Positions 1 to 7,317 of a stretch of 64,000 nt of DNA are shown piece after piece; position 1 is the first letter of the stretch; each line of letters starts with the position of its first letter. A program made the translations under genes and the position numbers. Under the pieces are notes generated by a model that was not told the origin of the DNA, did no database searches, and saw only the letters and a list, made by a program, of their open reading frames with translations. The stretch comes from Amycolatopsis rubida (GTDB lineage: Bacteria; Actinomycetota; Actinomycetes; Mycobacteriales; Pseudonocardiaceae): contig NZ_FOWC01000001.1 of assembly GCF_900115345.1 (NCBI RefSeq), forward strand, positions 310,001 through 374,000. Direction: 5' to 3'.

Positions 1-240
1 CCCGATTCACCGGCGCGGCTGCAACCTCACCAACGCCCCCGCCACCGCAACCCCGCCACAGGGGTGCCCCGGCACGTCCCCCGATTCAGCAGCAATCTCA
101 CCAACACCCCGCCACTACATCTCCACACCACCCCGGCACGTCGTCCGATTCAGCAGCAACCTCACCAACACCCCGCCACCCCATCCCACAGCACCCACAT
201 CCCGCAGCACCCCGGCACGTCGCCCGATTCAGCGACACGG
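1..240. repeat. Imperfect tandem repeat, gene-free
   Basis: The element CCGATTCA recurs at 2, 81, 145 and 224 (spacings 79, 64 and 79), each copy followed or preceded by closely related C-rich text (CACCCCGGCACGTC before it, CTCACCAACACCCCGCCAC after it). This is a degenerate tandem array. Reading frames cross it but their third-position GC and composition do not look coding. The stretch 240-500 downstream holds only the hairpin after hbhA and no gene I can support. Confidence 0.6.
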
Positions 241-446
241 GGCACAGTCCGCCATGCAGCGGCACGGCACCTCTCGCACGCGGAGCGTGCACCGTCCCCA
301 ACACCGCGACACCGCAACGGCACAGTGCCCCGAACATCCCCAACGCAGCGCACGGCGGCCGGACCAACCCTCGGCCCGGCCGCCGTGCGACCCCTCGATC
401 TTCAATTCTCGCCCTCGGCGACCCGGCGCAAACCGTCCCGCCCCAA

Positions 447-474
447 CGGTTCGGGCACCGAAGCGCCCGAACCG
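447..474 (-). terminator. Hairpin downstream of hbhA-like gene
   Basis: Ten-base arms CGGTTCGGGC and GCCCGAACCG enclose an 8-base loop, 27 bases beyond the stop codon of the gene ending at 501. There is no T-tract, as is common for actinobacterial terminators. The role is inferred from position. Confidence 0.45.
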
Positions 475-500
475 CCGTCAGTGCGGCAGCGACTTTTCCG

Positions 501-1184
501 TCACTTCTCCGTCTTCGGCGCGGCCGGCTTCTTCGCGTTCGCCGTCGTGGCGGTGGTCGTGCGGCGGGCCGGGGCAGCGGTCTTCGGCGCGGTGCGGTTC
601 GCGGCCTTGCGGGCCGCCGAACGGGTCTCGTGCGCGACGTTCTCGCCGATTTCCTCGACCGCGTCCGCGGTCTCGCCGGCCACCTCGGTCACCTTGCGGG
701 CGGCCTTCTCGCCAGCGGAACGGGTGCGCTTGGTGACCTTCGCCAGCACGCCGTCGACGCGCTCGCGGGTCTCCTCGGTCAGGCCGTCGACGCGCTCCTG
801 CGCGGCGGTCAGCGCGTCGTCCAGCTGCTCAAGAGCCTTCTTGACCTGCGGCTGCGCGGCGATCTTGTCCCACGCCTGCTCACCGGACTCGGCCAGCTTG
901 TTGTACAGCTTCAGCGCGGCCTCGGTGTACTCGTCGATGGCCTTGCGCAGTTCGGCCGGGTCGAGCTTCTCGCGGAGGCTCTCGACATCGGTCGGCAGCT
1001 CCTCGAAGCCCTTGCGGGCGGCCTCGGTGTTCTTGGTGACGTTGGCGCGGGCCTTGGAAACCGCGTCGGTCACGGCCTGGCTGGCCAGGTTGCCGGCGCC
1101 GAGCGCGGCGAGCAGCGGGGTGCGGACCTGGTCGAGCGCGGTGTTGACGGCCTTGCGGACGTCCTCGGTCTTGGGCGTAGTCAT
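501..1184 (-). CDS. hbhA: HbhA-like heparin-binding haemagglutinin
   Basis: A 227-residue protein with an all-helical, Glu/Lys/Ala-rich N-terminal two thirds (likely coiled coil, about residues 10-150) and a basic C-terminal tail (about 150-227) rich in Lys, Ala, Arg, Thr and Pro. This is the layout of mycobacterial HbhA (about 199 residues), whose methylated Lys-rich tail binds sulfated glycans; in non-pathogens its role is unclear and may be lipid-body or surface related. The ATG is preceded by GAGGAG. It overlaps the upstream regulator by 4 bp (ATGA), so the two genes are translationally coupled, the same order as Rv0474-hbhA in Mycobacterium tuberculosis. Adhesin function in this organism is inference. 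Confidence 0.8.
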   Translation of the reverse strand: MTTPKTEDVRKAVNTALDQVRTPLLAALGAGNLASQAVTDAVSKARANVTKNTEAARKGFEELPTDVESLREKLDPAELRKAIDEYTEAALKLYNKLAESGEQAWDKIAAQPQVKKALEQLDDALTAAQERVDGLTEETRERVDGVLAKVTKRTRSAGEKAARKVTEVAGETADAVEEIGENVAHETRSAARKAANRTAPKTAAPARRTTTATTANAKKPAAPKTEK

Positions 1185-1606
1185 GCCGACTCCTCAGTGG
1201 TCTCTTGGGTGGTCTTCGGTGCGGTGTTCGCGGCGGCGTTTTCGCGCCGGAAGGACTCGTAGACGTCGAGCAGGACCTGCTTCTGCCGTTCGGTCAGCTC
1301 GGCGTCGGCGCGGATCGCGTCGCCGACCGGGCCGCCGGTCGGCAGGTCGAGGATTCCGGCCTGCACGTACAACGCTTCGGCCGAGATCCGCAGCCCTTTG
1401 GCGATCTGCTGCAGGATCTCCGCGCTGGGTTTGCGGACCCCGCGCTCGATCTGGCTCAGGTACGGATTGGACACTCCGGCGAGTTTCGACAGCTGGCGCA
1501 GCGAAATCTTCGCGGAACTGCGCTGCTGGCGGATGTACTCGCCGATGTCGGAGGCAATGTCCGCGACCTTGTCCATGGGGCGCTGTGCTCCGCCGGGTTC
1601 TGTCAT
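1181..1606 (-). CDS. XRE-family regulator upstream of hbhA
   Basis: A 141-residue protein with a helix-turn-helix of the Cro/C1 (XRE) type at about residues 26-80 (motif VSNPYLSQIERGVRKPS is diagnostic) and an acidic, Thr-rich C-terminus. The start ATG at 1606 has a strong ribosome site (AGGAGGTGA, 1611-1619, complement); an inner Met ten codons in lacks one. It is the counterpart of Rv0474, which lies directly before hbhA in mycobacteria. A perfect palindrome 50 bp upstream (1656-1676) is a candidate operator for autoregulation and for the divergent methyltransferase gene. Confidence 0.85.
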   Translation of the reverse strand: MTEPGGAQRPMDKVADIASDIGEYIRQQRSSAKISLRQLSKLAGVSNPYLSQIERGVRKPSAEILQQIAKGLRISAEALYVQAGILDLPTGGPVGDAIRADAELTERQKQVLLDVYESFRRENAAANTAPKTTQETTEESA

Positions 1607-1655
1607 CCGGTCACCTCCTCGCGACCTACTCGACAGTACGCTCGCGTGCTAGCTA

Positions 1656-1676
1656 TTGCAAGCACCCTGCTTGCAA
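1656..1676. promoter_or_regulatory. Perfect palindrome between divergent genes
   Basis: Arms TTGCAAGCA and TGCTTGCAA match perfectly (9 bp each) around a CCC centre. The site lies 50 bp upstream of the XRE regulator and 41 bp upstream of the methyltransferase start, so it could control both. Its TTGCAA half-sites resemble those bound by several actinobacterial XRE proteins. Binding is inference. Confidence 0.6.
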
Positions 1677-1716
1677 CCATCGGGTGTGGTTCCGCTCACC
1701 CCGTTACCCTGGGCTT

Positions 1717-2856
1717 ATGCGGGCACAACGGTTGCGTCGACGCCTGGTCCGGCACCTCGTCGAAGAGGACGTGCTGCACGACGAGGCGTGGACGGACGCC
1801 TTCGCGACCGTCCCGCGGCACGCGTTCCTGCCGCGGTTTTTCGTGCCCTCCGGCAACGGCTGGGCCGCAGTCGACCGCAGCGACCCGGACTGGCTGGACC
1901 GCGTCTATTCGCGCGACGTCCTGGTCACCCAGCTCGACGACGACCCGGCGCTCTGGGACCGGGCCCGCGCACACGGACCGGTCCCGGGCACGGCGACCAG
2001 TTCGTCCAGCATGCCCGCGATCATGGCGATCATGCTGGAAGAACTCCTGGTCCGCGACGGCGATCGGGTACTGGAGATCGGCACCGGAACCGGCTACAAC
2101 GCGGGTTTGCTGTGCCACCGCTGCGGTTCCAGCCAAGTGTCCACAGTGGATATCGACCCGGCCATCGCGGCCGCCGCGCGGGAACGTCTGGCCTCCTGCG
2201 GCTACGCCCCCGCGTGCGCCACCGGCGACGGCGCACTCGGCTTCCCGGCCGGAGTGCTCTTCGACCGGGTCCTGTGCACCGCGTCGGTCTCCCGGATTCC
2301 CCTTTCCTGGCTTGAGCAAACACTCCCCGGCGGGCACATCGTCACCACCCTCAACCGCCCGCTCGGCGGCGGGCTGATCCGGCTCACCGCAGGCGAAGGC
2401 GCGACCGCCGAAGGCCAGGTCCTAGCCCGCGACGGCCGCTTCATGCCCCTGCGGGCGCACCGCCTGTCGCCACTCGCGGAACTGCCGTCCACTGCCGATG
2501 CGCAATGGCGTCCCACGGAATTGTCGATGACAGATGTTCTCAAACCGCAACGCCATTTTGAGTTCTTCGCGTCACTGGAGCTGCCGGAGGTGCGCCCAGT
2601 GCACGTCGACCCGAACGGCAGCTTCGCACTGTCCCATCCAGACGGTTCCTGGGCCCGCACCCGCCGCACGGATTCCGGTTTCGAGGTAGCGCAAGGAGGT
2701 CCACGTGCCTTGTGGGATCTCGCCGAGGACGCGCACCGTCGCTGGGAATCACTGGGTCGTCCCAGCCGGTCGCGCTTCGGCCTCACGGTCACCAGCGACG
2801 AGCAGACTTTCTGGCTGGACGATCCGCAATCCGAGAACCGGTGGCCGTGCGGCTGA
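1717..2856 (+). CDS. PCMT-like SAM methyltransferase
   Basis: A 379-residue protein related to protein-L-isoaspartate O-methyltransferase. It shows the PCMT-type TSSSSMP segment (about 94-100), SAM motif I VLEIGTGTGY (118-127) and an acidic VDIDP motif II (about 145-150), followed by a C-terminal domain of about 170 residues not present in classical PCMT (about 210 residues). Such long forms occur in Pseudonocardiaceae and Streptomyces, some next to lanthipeptide or lasso peptide precursors, but no precursor gene is visible here. The reading frame is open far upstream, but the ATG at 1717 is chosen because upstream sequence crosses the regulator promoter; a TACCCT element lies just before it, so the mRNA may be nearly leaderless. 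The substrate is unknown. Confidence 0.75.
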   Translation: MRAQRLRRRLVRHLVEEDVLHDEAWTDAFATVPRHAFLPRFFVPSGNGWAAVDRSDPDWLDRVYSRDVLVTQLDDDPALWDRARAHGPVPGTATSSSSMPAIMAIMLEELLVRDGDRVLEIGTGTGYNAGLLCHRCGSSQVSTVDIDPAIAAAARERLASCGYAPACATGDGALGFPAGVLFDRVLCTASVSRIPLSWLEQTLPGGHIVTTLNRPLGGGLIRLTAGEGATAEGQVLARDGRFMPLRAHRLSPLAELPSTADAQWRPTELSMTDVLKPQRHFEFFASLELPEVRPVHVDPNGSFALSHPDGSWARTRRTDSGFEVAQGGPRALWDLAEDAHRRWESLGRPSRSRFGLTVTSDEQTFWLDDPQSENRWPCG

Positions 2857-3690
2857 TCACCCCGCCAGCCCGCGAAGCAGCCCCTCCAGATCACGCTCGC
2901 CCGCGCGCGTTTGCGCGCCGTGCGCCAGTCCTCCGCGAATCAGCGCTTCCGCCGCGGGACGAGTGAACTGCCCCGCCCAAGCGTCGTGTTCCCGCTGAAA
3001 TCCCTTGGCCAGATCATCCGGAACGACAGCCTGTTTCGCCGCGGCGATCACTCCCTCCGGCAGCGCGGCGATGTTGCGGGCCAGCCGATCGACGACTTCT
3101 TCCAGTTCGTCAGCGGGCACGGCCCGGTTGACCCAGCCGTAGCGTTCGGCCGTCCGCGCGTCGTACAACTCGGCGCCGAGCACGATCTCCAACGCCCGGT
3201 TGCGGCCGACCCGGTTCGCCAGATACTGCGTTCCGCCGCCGCCCGGGACAATCCCCATCAGCGCCTCGATCTGCCCGAGACCGGCGGAGCCGATCGCGGC
3301 GAAGGCCAGGTCAGCGGCGGCGACGAACTCCGCCCCGCCGCCTCGGGCCAGGCCGGCCAGCTGCACGATCGTCACCTGCGGCTGCTGCCGCAGAAGTTCG
3401 CCCAACGCCTGGAAAACGTTGAGCCCCGCGGGCACCTCGGGGGCGAACTGGTCGAACGCGTCCGGCGTATCGACCAGTGACATGTCGACGTGCGCGATGA
3501 AGAAGTCCGGATCGGCGCTGTCGAAAACGATCACGCGCGCCGAATCATCGTCTCGCAGCGCGATCAGCAGCCGCCTGAGGTCCGCCATAAGAGCCACGTC
3601 GAGGACGTTGACGGGCGGGTTGTCGATGGTGACGCGGACGATGCCGGCCTCGCGGCGCACGCGCAGGGTCGAGTAGTCGTCGTGGTGCAT
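2857..3690 (-). CDS. Enoyl-CoA hydratase/isomerase family protein
   Basis: A 277-residue crotonase-fold protein. Both catalytic acids of enoyl-CoA hydratases are present: Glu142 in GQIEALMG and Glu168 in RALEIVLG; the oxyanion-hole glycines lie in LARGGGAEF (114-122), and the PGGGGTQ loop follows at 149-155. It should therefore hydrate a trans-2-enoyl-CoA or perform a related crotonase reaction; the pathway is not shown by its neighbours. The stop codon abuts that of the convergent methyltransferase gene with no gap. It is divergent from an HxlR regulator, with palindromes between the two, so induction through that regulator is likely. Confidence 0.85.
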   Translation of the reverse strand: MHHDDYSTLRVRREAGIVRVTIDNPPVNVLDVALMADLRRLLIALRDDDSARVIVFDSADPDFFIAHVDMSLVDTPDAFDQFAPEVPAGLNVFQALGELLRQQPQVTIVQLAGLARGGGAEFVAAADLAFAAIGSAGLGQIEALMGIVPGGGGTQYLANRVGRNRALEIVLGAELYDARTAERYGWVNRAVPADELEEVVDRLARNIAALPEGVIAAAKQAVVPDDLAKGFQREHDAWAGQFTRPAAEALIRGGLAHGAQTRAGERDLEGLLRGLAG

Positions 3691-3698
3691 TCGGGTCT

Positions 3699-3743
3699 CC
3701 GATACGTATCCGGCAGGCAGCTAGGTTCCTGATGTATACCTAG
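3699..3743. promoter_or_regulatory. Palindromes in crotonase/HxlR intergenic region
   Basis: Two inverted repeats lie side by side: the perfect 10-mer GATACGTATC (3701-3710) and CTAGGT (3721-3726) with ACCTAG (3738-3743). The second includes GTATACC, and both TA-rich centres stand out in GC-rich sequence. Position between a regulator and a divergent enzyme makes an HxlR operator likely; this is inference. Confidence 0.5.
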
Positions 3744-3812
3744 GCTCGGACGTTGCTCGACCGGCGTCAATAACGCACTTTGGGCATCGCAAGGATCATG
3801 GAGGATACCGAG

Positions 3813-4193
3813 ATGGCCGCTCCCGACACCGACACTGTCTACCGGGCCGACTGTCCCAGCCGCCCGATCCTCGACCAGATCGCCGACAAGTGGTCGATGA
3901 TGGCGATGGCGGTCCTGGAGGAGCCGCGCCGGTTCAACGACATCAAACGCAGGCTGGAAGGCGTGACCCAGCGGGTGCTGACCCAAACCCTGCGCCGGCT
4001 GGAACGCAACGGCATGATCGAGCGGCGGGTACTGCCGACGTCCCCGGTCGGAGTCGAGTATTCCCTTACGCCGCTTGGTGAATCACTGCGCGAGCCGTTC
4101 GGCAGGCTGTATGACTGGACCGTCGCGCACACCGGCGAAATCCACGAATCCCAGCAGCGTTACGACGAACGGCTCCGCGCGGAAGAATCGTGA
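3813..4193 (+). CDS. HxlR-family transcriptional regulator
   Basis: A 126-residue winged-helix protein covering the whole HxlR domain. It carries the family N-terminal CPSRPILDQIADKWS segment (Cys14, the position that is redox-active in some HxlR members), the recognition part VTQRVLTQTLRRLERNGMI, and the wing VEYSLTPLGESL. The ATG at 3813 is preferred over upstream TTG (3780) and ATG (3798) codons because GGAGG (3800-3804) lies 8 bases before it. It is divergent from the crotonase gene, its most likely target. Confidence 0.88.
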   Translation: MAAPDTDTVYRADCPSRPILDQIADKWSMMAMAVLEEPRRFNDIKRRLEGVTQRVLTQTLRRLERNGMIERRVLPTSPVGVEYSLTPLGESLREPFGRLYDWTVAHTGEIHESQQRYDERLRAEES

Positions 4194-4200
4194 AGGGCCA

Positions 4201-4255
4201 CTAGGTCGAACCCAGTCACAATCCCGCTTACGCACCGATTCCTAGGTCCGACCTA
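4201..4255. promoter_or_regulatory. CTAGGTC repeats after the HxlR gene
   Basis: CTAGGTC occurs at 4201-4207 and CCTAGGTC at 4241-4248; the latter forms the palindrome TAGGTC-C-GACCTA (4243-4255). The same CTAGGT/ACCTAG hexamers occur at the HxlR promoter. CTAG is usually scarce in GC-rich actinobacterial DNA. Function is unproven; part of it overlaps the 3' end of the convergent kinase gene. Confidence 0.3.
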
Positions 4256-4869
4256 ATTCTGGCCCGGACCCACTTCTCCACCGCGGTCACGACGTCGGCG
4301 AGCGGAGCCTCCGTCGTGTCGATGGACTCGACCTGCCCACGTATCCACAGGTTGAACTCGAGCATCTCCTCGATACGCGCCTCGTCCCACTCCCGCCACG
4401 CCGGCCGGGCACGCAACCGCCGCCGAAGGGTCTCGTTGTCCGCGACCAGCGCCAGATAGTGCACGTCCGAGAAGAAAACGCGCTCTGGCAACGGTTCCAG
4501 CTCCTGCGGTGCGACCGTCCCGCACAGCACGACCGGCCGTCCGTTCTGGTGCAGCATCGCCGCCATCCGCAGCCACGCCCCGCGAAACGCCGGATTCCCC
4601 GGGACGTCGTCGCGCAACGCGCCGGTCCACAGCACATCCTGCTCCAGCACGACGGCCTCGCCCGCCAACCGCTGCGCCAGCTTCGGCCCGACTGTCGATT
4701 TGCCGCCCGCGCTCGGCCCCGTCAACGCGAATAACGGCAGCCGCCGGAACGGCCACCGGTGTCCGCACTCCGCGCACCGCACGAGGTCCCCGTCAACCTG
4801 TGGACAACTCGCACGGTCGCCACAGGCCGGGCAGATCCGCAGGTCAAGCGCTACCGGGACGGTGGACAA
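4228..4869 (-). CDS. Zinc-ribbon P-loop kinase-like protein
   Basis: About 213 residues. Two CxxC pairs at the N-terminus (CPAC and CAEC, about residues 13-36) form a zinc ribbon; a Walker A loop GPSAGGKST follows (about 51-59) and then an adenylate/shikimate-kinase-like fold with an Arg-rich lid (RRRLRARPAWREWD). This indicates a small-molecule or nucleotide kinase or NTPase; the substrate cannot be read from the sequence. The start is uncertain: the best candidate is a TTG at 4869, one base beyond the stop of the upstream zinc-ribbon gene, which would be coupled translation. A longer reading frame exists upstream but lies inside the preceding gene. Confidence 0.65.
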   Translation of the reverse strand: MSTVPVALDLRICPACGDRASCPQVDGDLVRCAECGHRWPFRRLPLFALTGPSAGGKSTVGPKLAQRLAGEAVVLEQDVLWTGALRDDVPGNPAFRGAWLRMAAMLHQNGRPVVLCGTVAPQELEPLPERVFFSDVHYLALVADNETLRRRLRARPAWREWDEARIEEMLEFNLWIRGQVESIDTTEAPLADVVTAVEKWVRARIRSDLGIGA

Positions 4870-4870
4870 C

Positions 4871-5302
4871 TCAATCGAAGAGGTTCTCGAGGAAACCGCG
4901 CTTGCGGCGTCCGCCGTACGGTCGCGGCGAGTCCCCGTAGCCACCGCGGTGCGGCCGCGGCGAGTCCGCGTGCCCGCCCCGATACGGACGCGGCGAATCC
5001 GAATGCCCGCCCCGATACGGACGCGGCGAATCCGAATGCCCGCCCCGATACGGACGCGGCGAATCCGAATGCCCGCCCCGATACGGCCGGGGCGAATCCG
5101 AGTACCCGCCTTGATAAGGGCGCGGCGAATCGGGACGGCCGTACGGCGGCGGCTGCTGCCGGTAGAAAGCGCTCTCCGCACCGGCGATCTGCTCCAGCTC
5201 ACCGCGGTCGAGGAAGATCCCGCGGCAGCCGTCGCACTGCTCGATGTGGACGCCGTTCTTGTCGACCGTGCGCATCATGTTCTGACACTTCGGACAAATC
5301 AC
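4871..5302 (-). CDS. TFIIB-type zinc-finger protein with 11-residue repeats
   Basis: A 143-residue protein. Residues 1-45 form a zf-TFIIB domain (CPKC at 3-6, CDGC at 23-26, then the typical GIFLDRGELEQI). The rest is about seven tandem copies of an 11-residue unit resembling SPRPYRGGHSD, ending in a basic GGRRKRGFLENLFD tail. Such proteins are common in bacteria and have no proven function; the repeats are probably disordered and may bind nucleic acid or membranes. It is co-transcribed with the kinase-like gene, whose presumed start lies 1 base away. Confidence 0.85.
   Translation of the reverse strand: MICPKCQNMMRTVDKNGVHIEQCDGCRGIFLDRGELEQIAGAESAFYRQQPPPYGRPDSPRPYQGGYSDSPRPYRGGHSDSPRPYRGGHSDSPRPYRGGHSDSPRPYRGGHADSPRPHRGGYGDSPRPYGGRRKRGFLENLFD
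4927..5140. repeat. 33-bp tandem repeat inside the zinc-finger gene
   Basis: Copies begin at 4927, 4960, 4993, 5026, 5059, 5092 and 5125, exactly 33 bp apart, and encode the 11-residue repeat. The three or four central copies are nearly identical at DNA level, which indicates recent expansion and likely copy-number variation between strains. Confidence 0.9.
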
Positions 5303-5335
5303 GCAGCCGACCCTACGCGGATTCGGCGTGCCGCG

Positions 5336-5704
5336 TCAGCAGGCGCAGAGGCAGAACGGGTGGCCGACCGGATCGGCGTACACGCGGAAGGTCTCCGGTG
5401 AATCGTCGAGCAGCTTCGCGCCCAGTCGGAGAATGCGCTGGTGAGCGGCCTCGAGATCGGGGACGTCGAGGTCGAGGTGCGCCTGCTGCGGCTTCTCCTG
5501 CGACGGCCATTCGGGCGCTCGGTAATCGGCCACCCGCTGGAATTCCAGCCGGACGCCGCCGCGCGGGTCGACGAGCGTGGCCCAGTGGTTGTCCGGCGCG
5601 ATCTCGGGTTCGTCCCACTCAAGAAGGGAGCGATAGAAACCGGCGAGTACCCCTGGGTCCGGACAGTCGAACGCAATGCCGCCGAAAGTCGGAATCGCAC
5701 CCAT
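5336..5704 (-). CDS. VOC-family (glyoxalase-like) protein
   Basis: A 122-residue single-unit protein of the vicinal oxygen chelate superfamily: N-terminal IAFDCPDPGVLAGFY, central RLEFQRV, HLDLDVPD strand and C-terminal VYADPVGHPFCL are typical. These belong to the glyoxalase-like subgroup annotated in actinobacteria as dioxygenase or bleomycin-resistance-like; the substrate is unknown. The ATG at 5704 is preceded by a purine-rich GAGGAGAGGAT. It is divergent from a CGNR regulator gene. Confidence 0.82.
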   Translation of the reverse strand: MGAIPTFGGIAFDCPDPGVLAGFYRSLLEWDEPEIAPDNHWATLVDPRGGVRLEFQRVADYRAPEWPSQEKPQQAHLDLDVPDLEAAHQRILRLGAKLLDDSPETFRVYADPVGHPFCLCAC

Positions 5705-5750
5705 GTTTTGCCCATCCTCTCCTCGTCGCGTAACCAGTAAAGCGAGTATG

Positions 5751-5777
5751 TCGGTTAGGGAGCCAGGTCGCAACCGA
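5751..5777. promoter_or_regulatory. Inverted repeat between VOC and CGNR genes
   Basis: TCGGTT (5751-5756) and AACCGA (5772-5777) form an inverted repeat in the intergenic space. A TACACT element (5787-5792) just before the GTG at 5799 suggests a leaderless promoter for the CGNR gene. Operator role is inferred. Confidence 0.4.
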
Positions 5778-5798
5778 TATCGCCCGTACACTGGGCAG

Positions 5799-6266
5799 GT
5801 GCACACCGACGCTTCCCTGGTGGTCGCCTTTCTCAACACCGTCGACATCGAACGGGGCGACGACCTGCTGGACGATCCGGAGCTCTGGCGGCAGTGGACC
5901 GCGGACCACGACGTGTCACCGAACGATCCCGCCGAAGCCCGCGTCGTGCGGGACAGCCTGCGCGCCGCCGTCGGCGATCCGCGGCTGCCCGCGACCACGC
6001 TGGACGTCCCGCTCCGCTTCGCCCTCACCGAAACCGGCCCGACGCTGCTCACCCCGGATGCCGTCACCGCGACCCTGGCCGCGGCCACCCGCCTCGCCAT
6101 CCGGGGCGACTGGGTCCGCCTGAAGATCTGCCCCGCCGACGACTGCCTGTGGGCCTTCTTCGACGAATCCCGCAACCGCTCCCGCACCTGGTGCTCGATG
6201 CGCGTCTGCGGAAACCGCGAAAAGGCCCGCTCCTGGCGCGCCCGCACGGCGGCTGTGCACAACTAA
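5799..6266 (+). CDS. CGNR zinc-finger regulator (ABATE domain)
   Basis: A 155-residue protein with the N-terminal ABATE stress-response-like domain (begins around VAFLNTVD) and a C-terminal CGNR zinc finger: ICPADDC...WCSMRVCGNREKAR, with the four zinc cysteines in place. CGNR proteins are putative transcription regulators that usually sit beside a target enzyme. The GTG at 5799 fits a leaderless transcript; an ATG at 5748 in the same frame is possible but overlaps the inverted repeat. The divergent VOC gene is its likely target. Confidence 0.8.
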   Translation: MHTDASLVVAFLNTVDIERGDDLLDDPELWRQWTADHDVSPNDPAEARVVRDSLRAAVGDPRLPATTLDVPLRFALTETGPTLLTPDAVTATLAAATRLAIRGDWVRLKICPADDCLWAFFDESRNRSRTWCSMRVCGNREKARSWRARTAAVHN

Positions 6267-6407
6267 CCCCCTGTGGACAACTTGTCCACACACACCACAT
6301 GTGCACGTGCAGATGCCCTGGATCCCCACAAGTTGTGGACAGCGATTAGGCCATCACCGTGAATTCCTGTGGATAACCCCGGGGATAACTCAGCTTCCTG
6401 TGGACAA
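6254..6407. other. Cluster of DnaA-box-like 9-mers
   Basis: Perfect actinobacterial-type boxes TTGTCCACA occur at 6272-6280 (reverse) and 6282-6290 (forward), forming a palindrome with one central base, and again at 6399-6407 (reverse). A TTATCCACA box lies at 6368-6376 (reverse). One-mismatch forms lie at 6254-6262 and 6334-6342. This is not oriC by context, as neither dnaA nor dnaN is present. It could titrate or reactivate DnaA, as datA or DARS do in Escherichia coli; that is inference. Confidence 0.5.
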
Positions 6408-6639
6408 CTGGTCTGAGCGGCCCGCGGCTGTGGTATAGGACGGCGCGTATACGACCGACCACCCGCCGCACCCGGTCGAAGCAGAGGAGAACTGCGGTCG
6501 GCATGGCAGCCGAAGCCCCCGGGATACCCGCGGGGCCGACCTCGATCCGCGGGTGTCCCGGGCAAGCAAACGAGAGCTGGATCGGCGACGAATTCCGCTC
6601 AACCACAACGAAATCCCGCATCGGCCGCCAGCCTGGATC

Positions 6640-7240
6640 CGGCAGCGACCCGCATCGGCTGGGCCAGAGGTCAGCACGCCCGACCATCAACCGCGCCCTC
6701 CCGAACCGGCTGGACCAGCACAGTCAACCGCCGACCGGCGACCCCGATCCCGAACCGCGTCGACCGGCCCAGCACAGCCAACCGCCGACCGGCACCCGCA
6801 CGATCCCGAACCACACCGGGCAGACCAGGCCACCCAACCACCGACCGGCAACCGCGCCCTCCCGAACCGCACCGACCGGCCCAGCAGCCAACCGTCGCCC
6901 GGCAATCTCGCAATCCCGAACCACACCGACCAGCCCCGCACACCCGACCACCGCCCGGCACCCGCGCGATCCCGAACCACACCGGGCAGGGCCAGGCCAC
7001 CCAACCACCGATCAGCAACTGCTGGCCGCGAGCAGACGAATTCCCGCCGCCGACCGGCAACCGCTCCATCCCGAACCACACCGGCCAGGCAACCGCCCCA
7101 TCCCGAAACACACCGGCCAGGCAACCGCGCCATCCCGAGCCACACCGGCCAGGCCCCAGCCACCGGACAGCAACGCACCAGCCCGAACCGCACCGACCGG
7201 CGCAGCACAGCCAACCACTGACCGGCGATCGCTAACCGCT
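6640..7240. repeat. Degenerate C-rich tandem repeat array, gene-free
   Basis: CCCGAACC or a close variant recurs at 6700, 6749, 6805, 6861, 6915, 6971, 7070, 7102, 7134 and 7182, mostly 48-56 bp apart in the first half and 32 bp in part of the second. Each is flanked by CCGACCGGCA-like and CACACCGG-like text. All six frames are open for long stretches but third-position GC is lower than in neighbouring genes, so I do not call a gene between 6267 and 7317. Confidence 0.6.
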
Positions 7241-7317
7241 AGCAGGCGAATCCCCGCCGCCGAGCGACCCCGAAACCCCAGCCGCCCTCGGCCACGGCTC
7301 TCGCGGCGGGCCAGCCC

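Noticed and set aside
1..240. CRISPR array
   Set aside because: Repeat units are imperfect and irregularly spaced, without constant repeats and unique spacers; no cas genes.
64..1716. A long plus-strand frame running into the methyltransferase gene (total 930 residues)
   Set aside because: The upstream part is antisense to the hbhA and XRE genes and crosses their promoter; the PCMT-like protein is complete from ATG 1717.
1717..2856. A ribosomally made peptide (lanthipeptide or lasso) cluster around the PCMT-like gene
   Set aside because: No precursor, synthetase or protease gene is present nearby.
6254..6407. Chromosomal origin oriC
   Set aside because: No dnaA, dnaN or other origin genes are in the window and the cluster is small; only a DnaA-binding locus is suggested.
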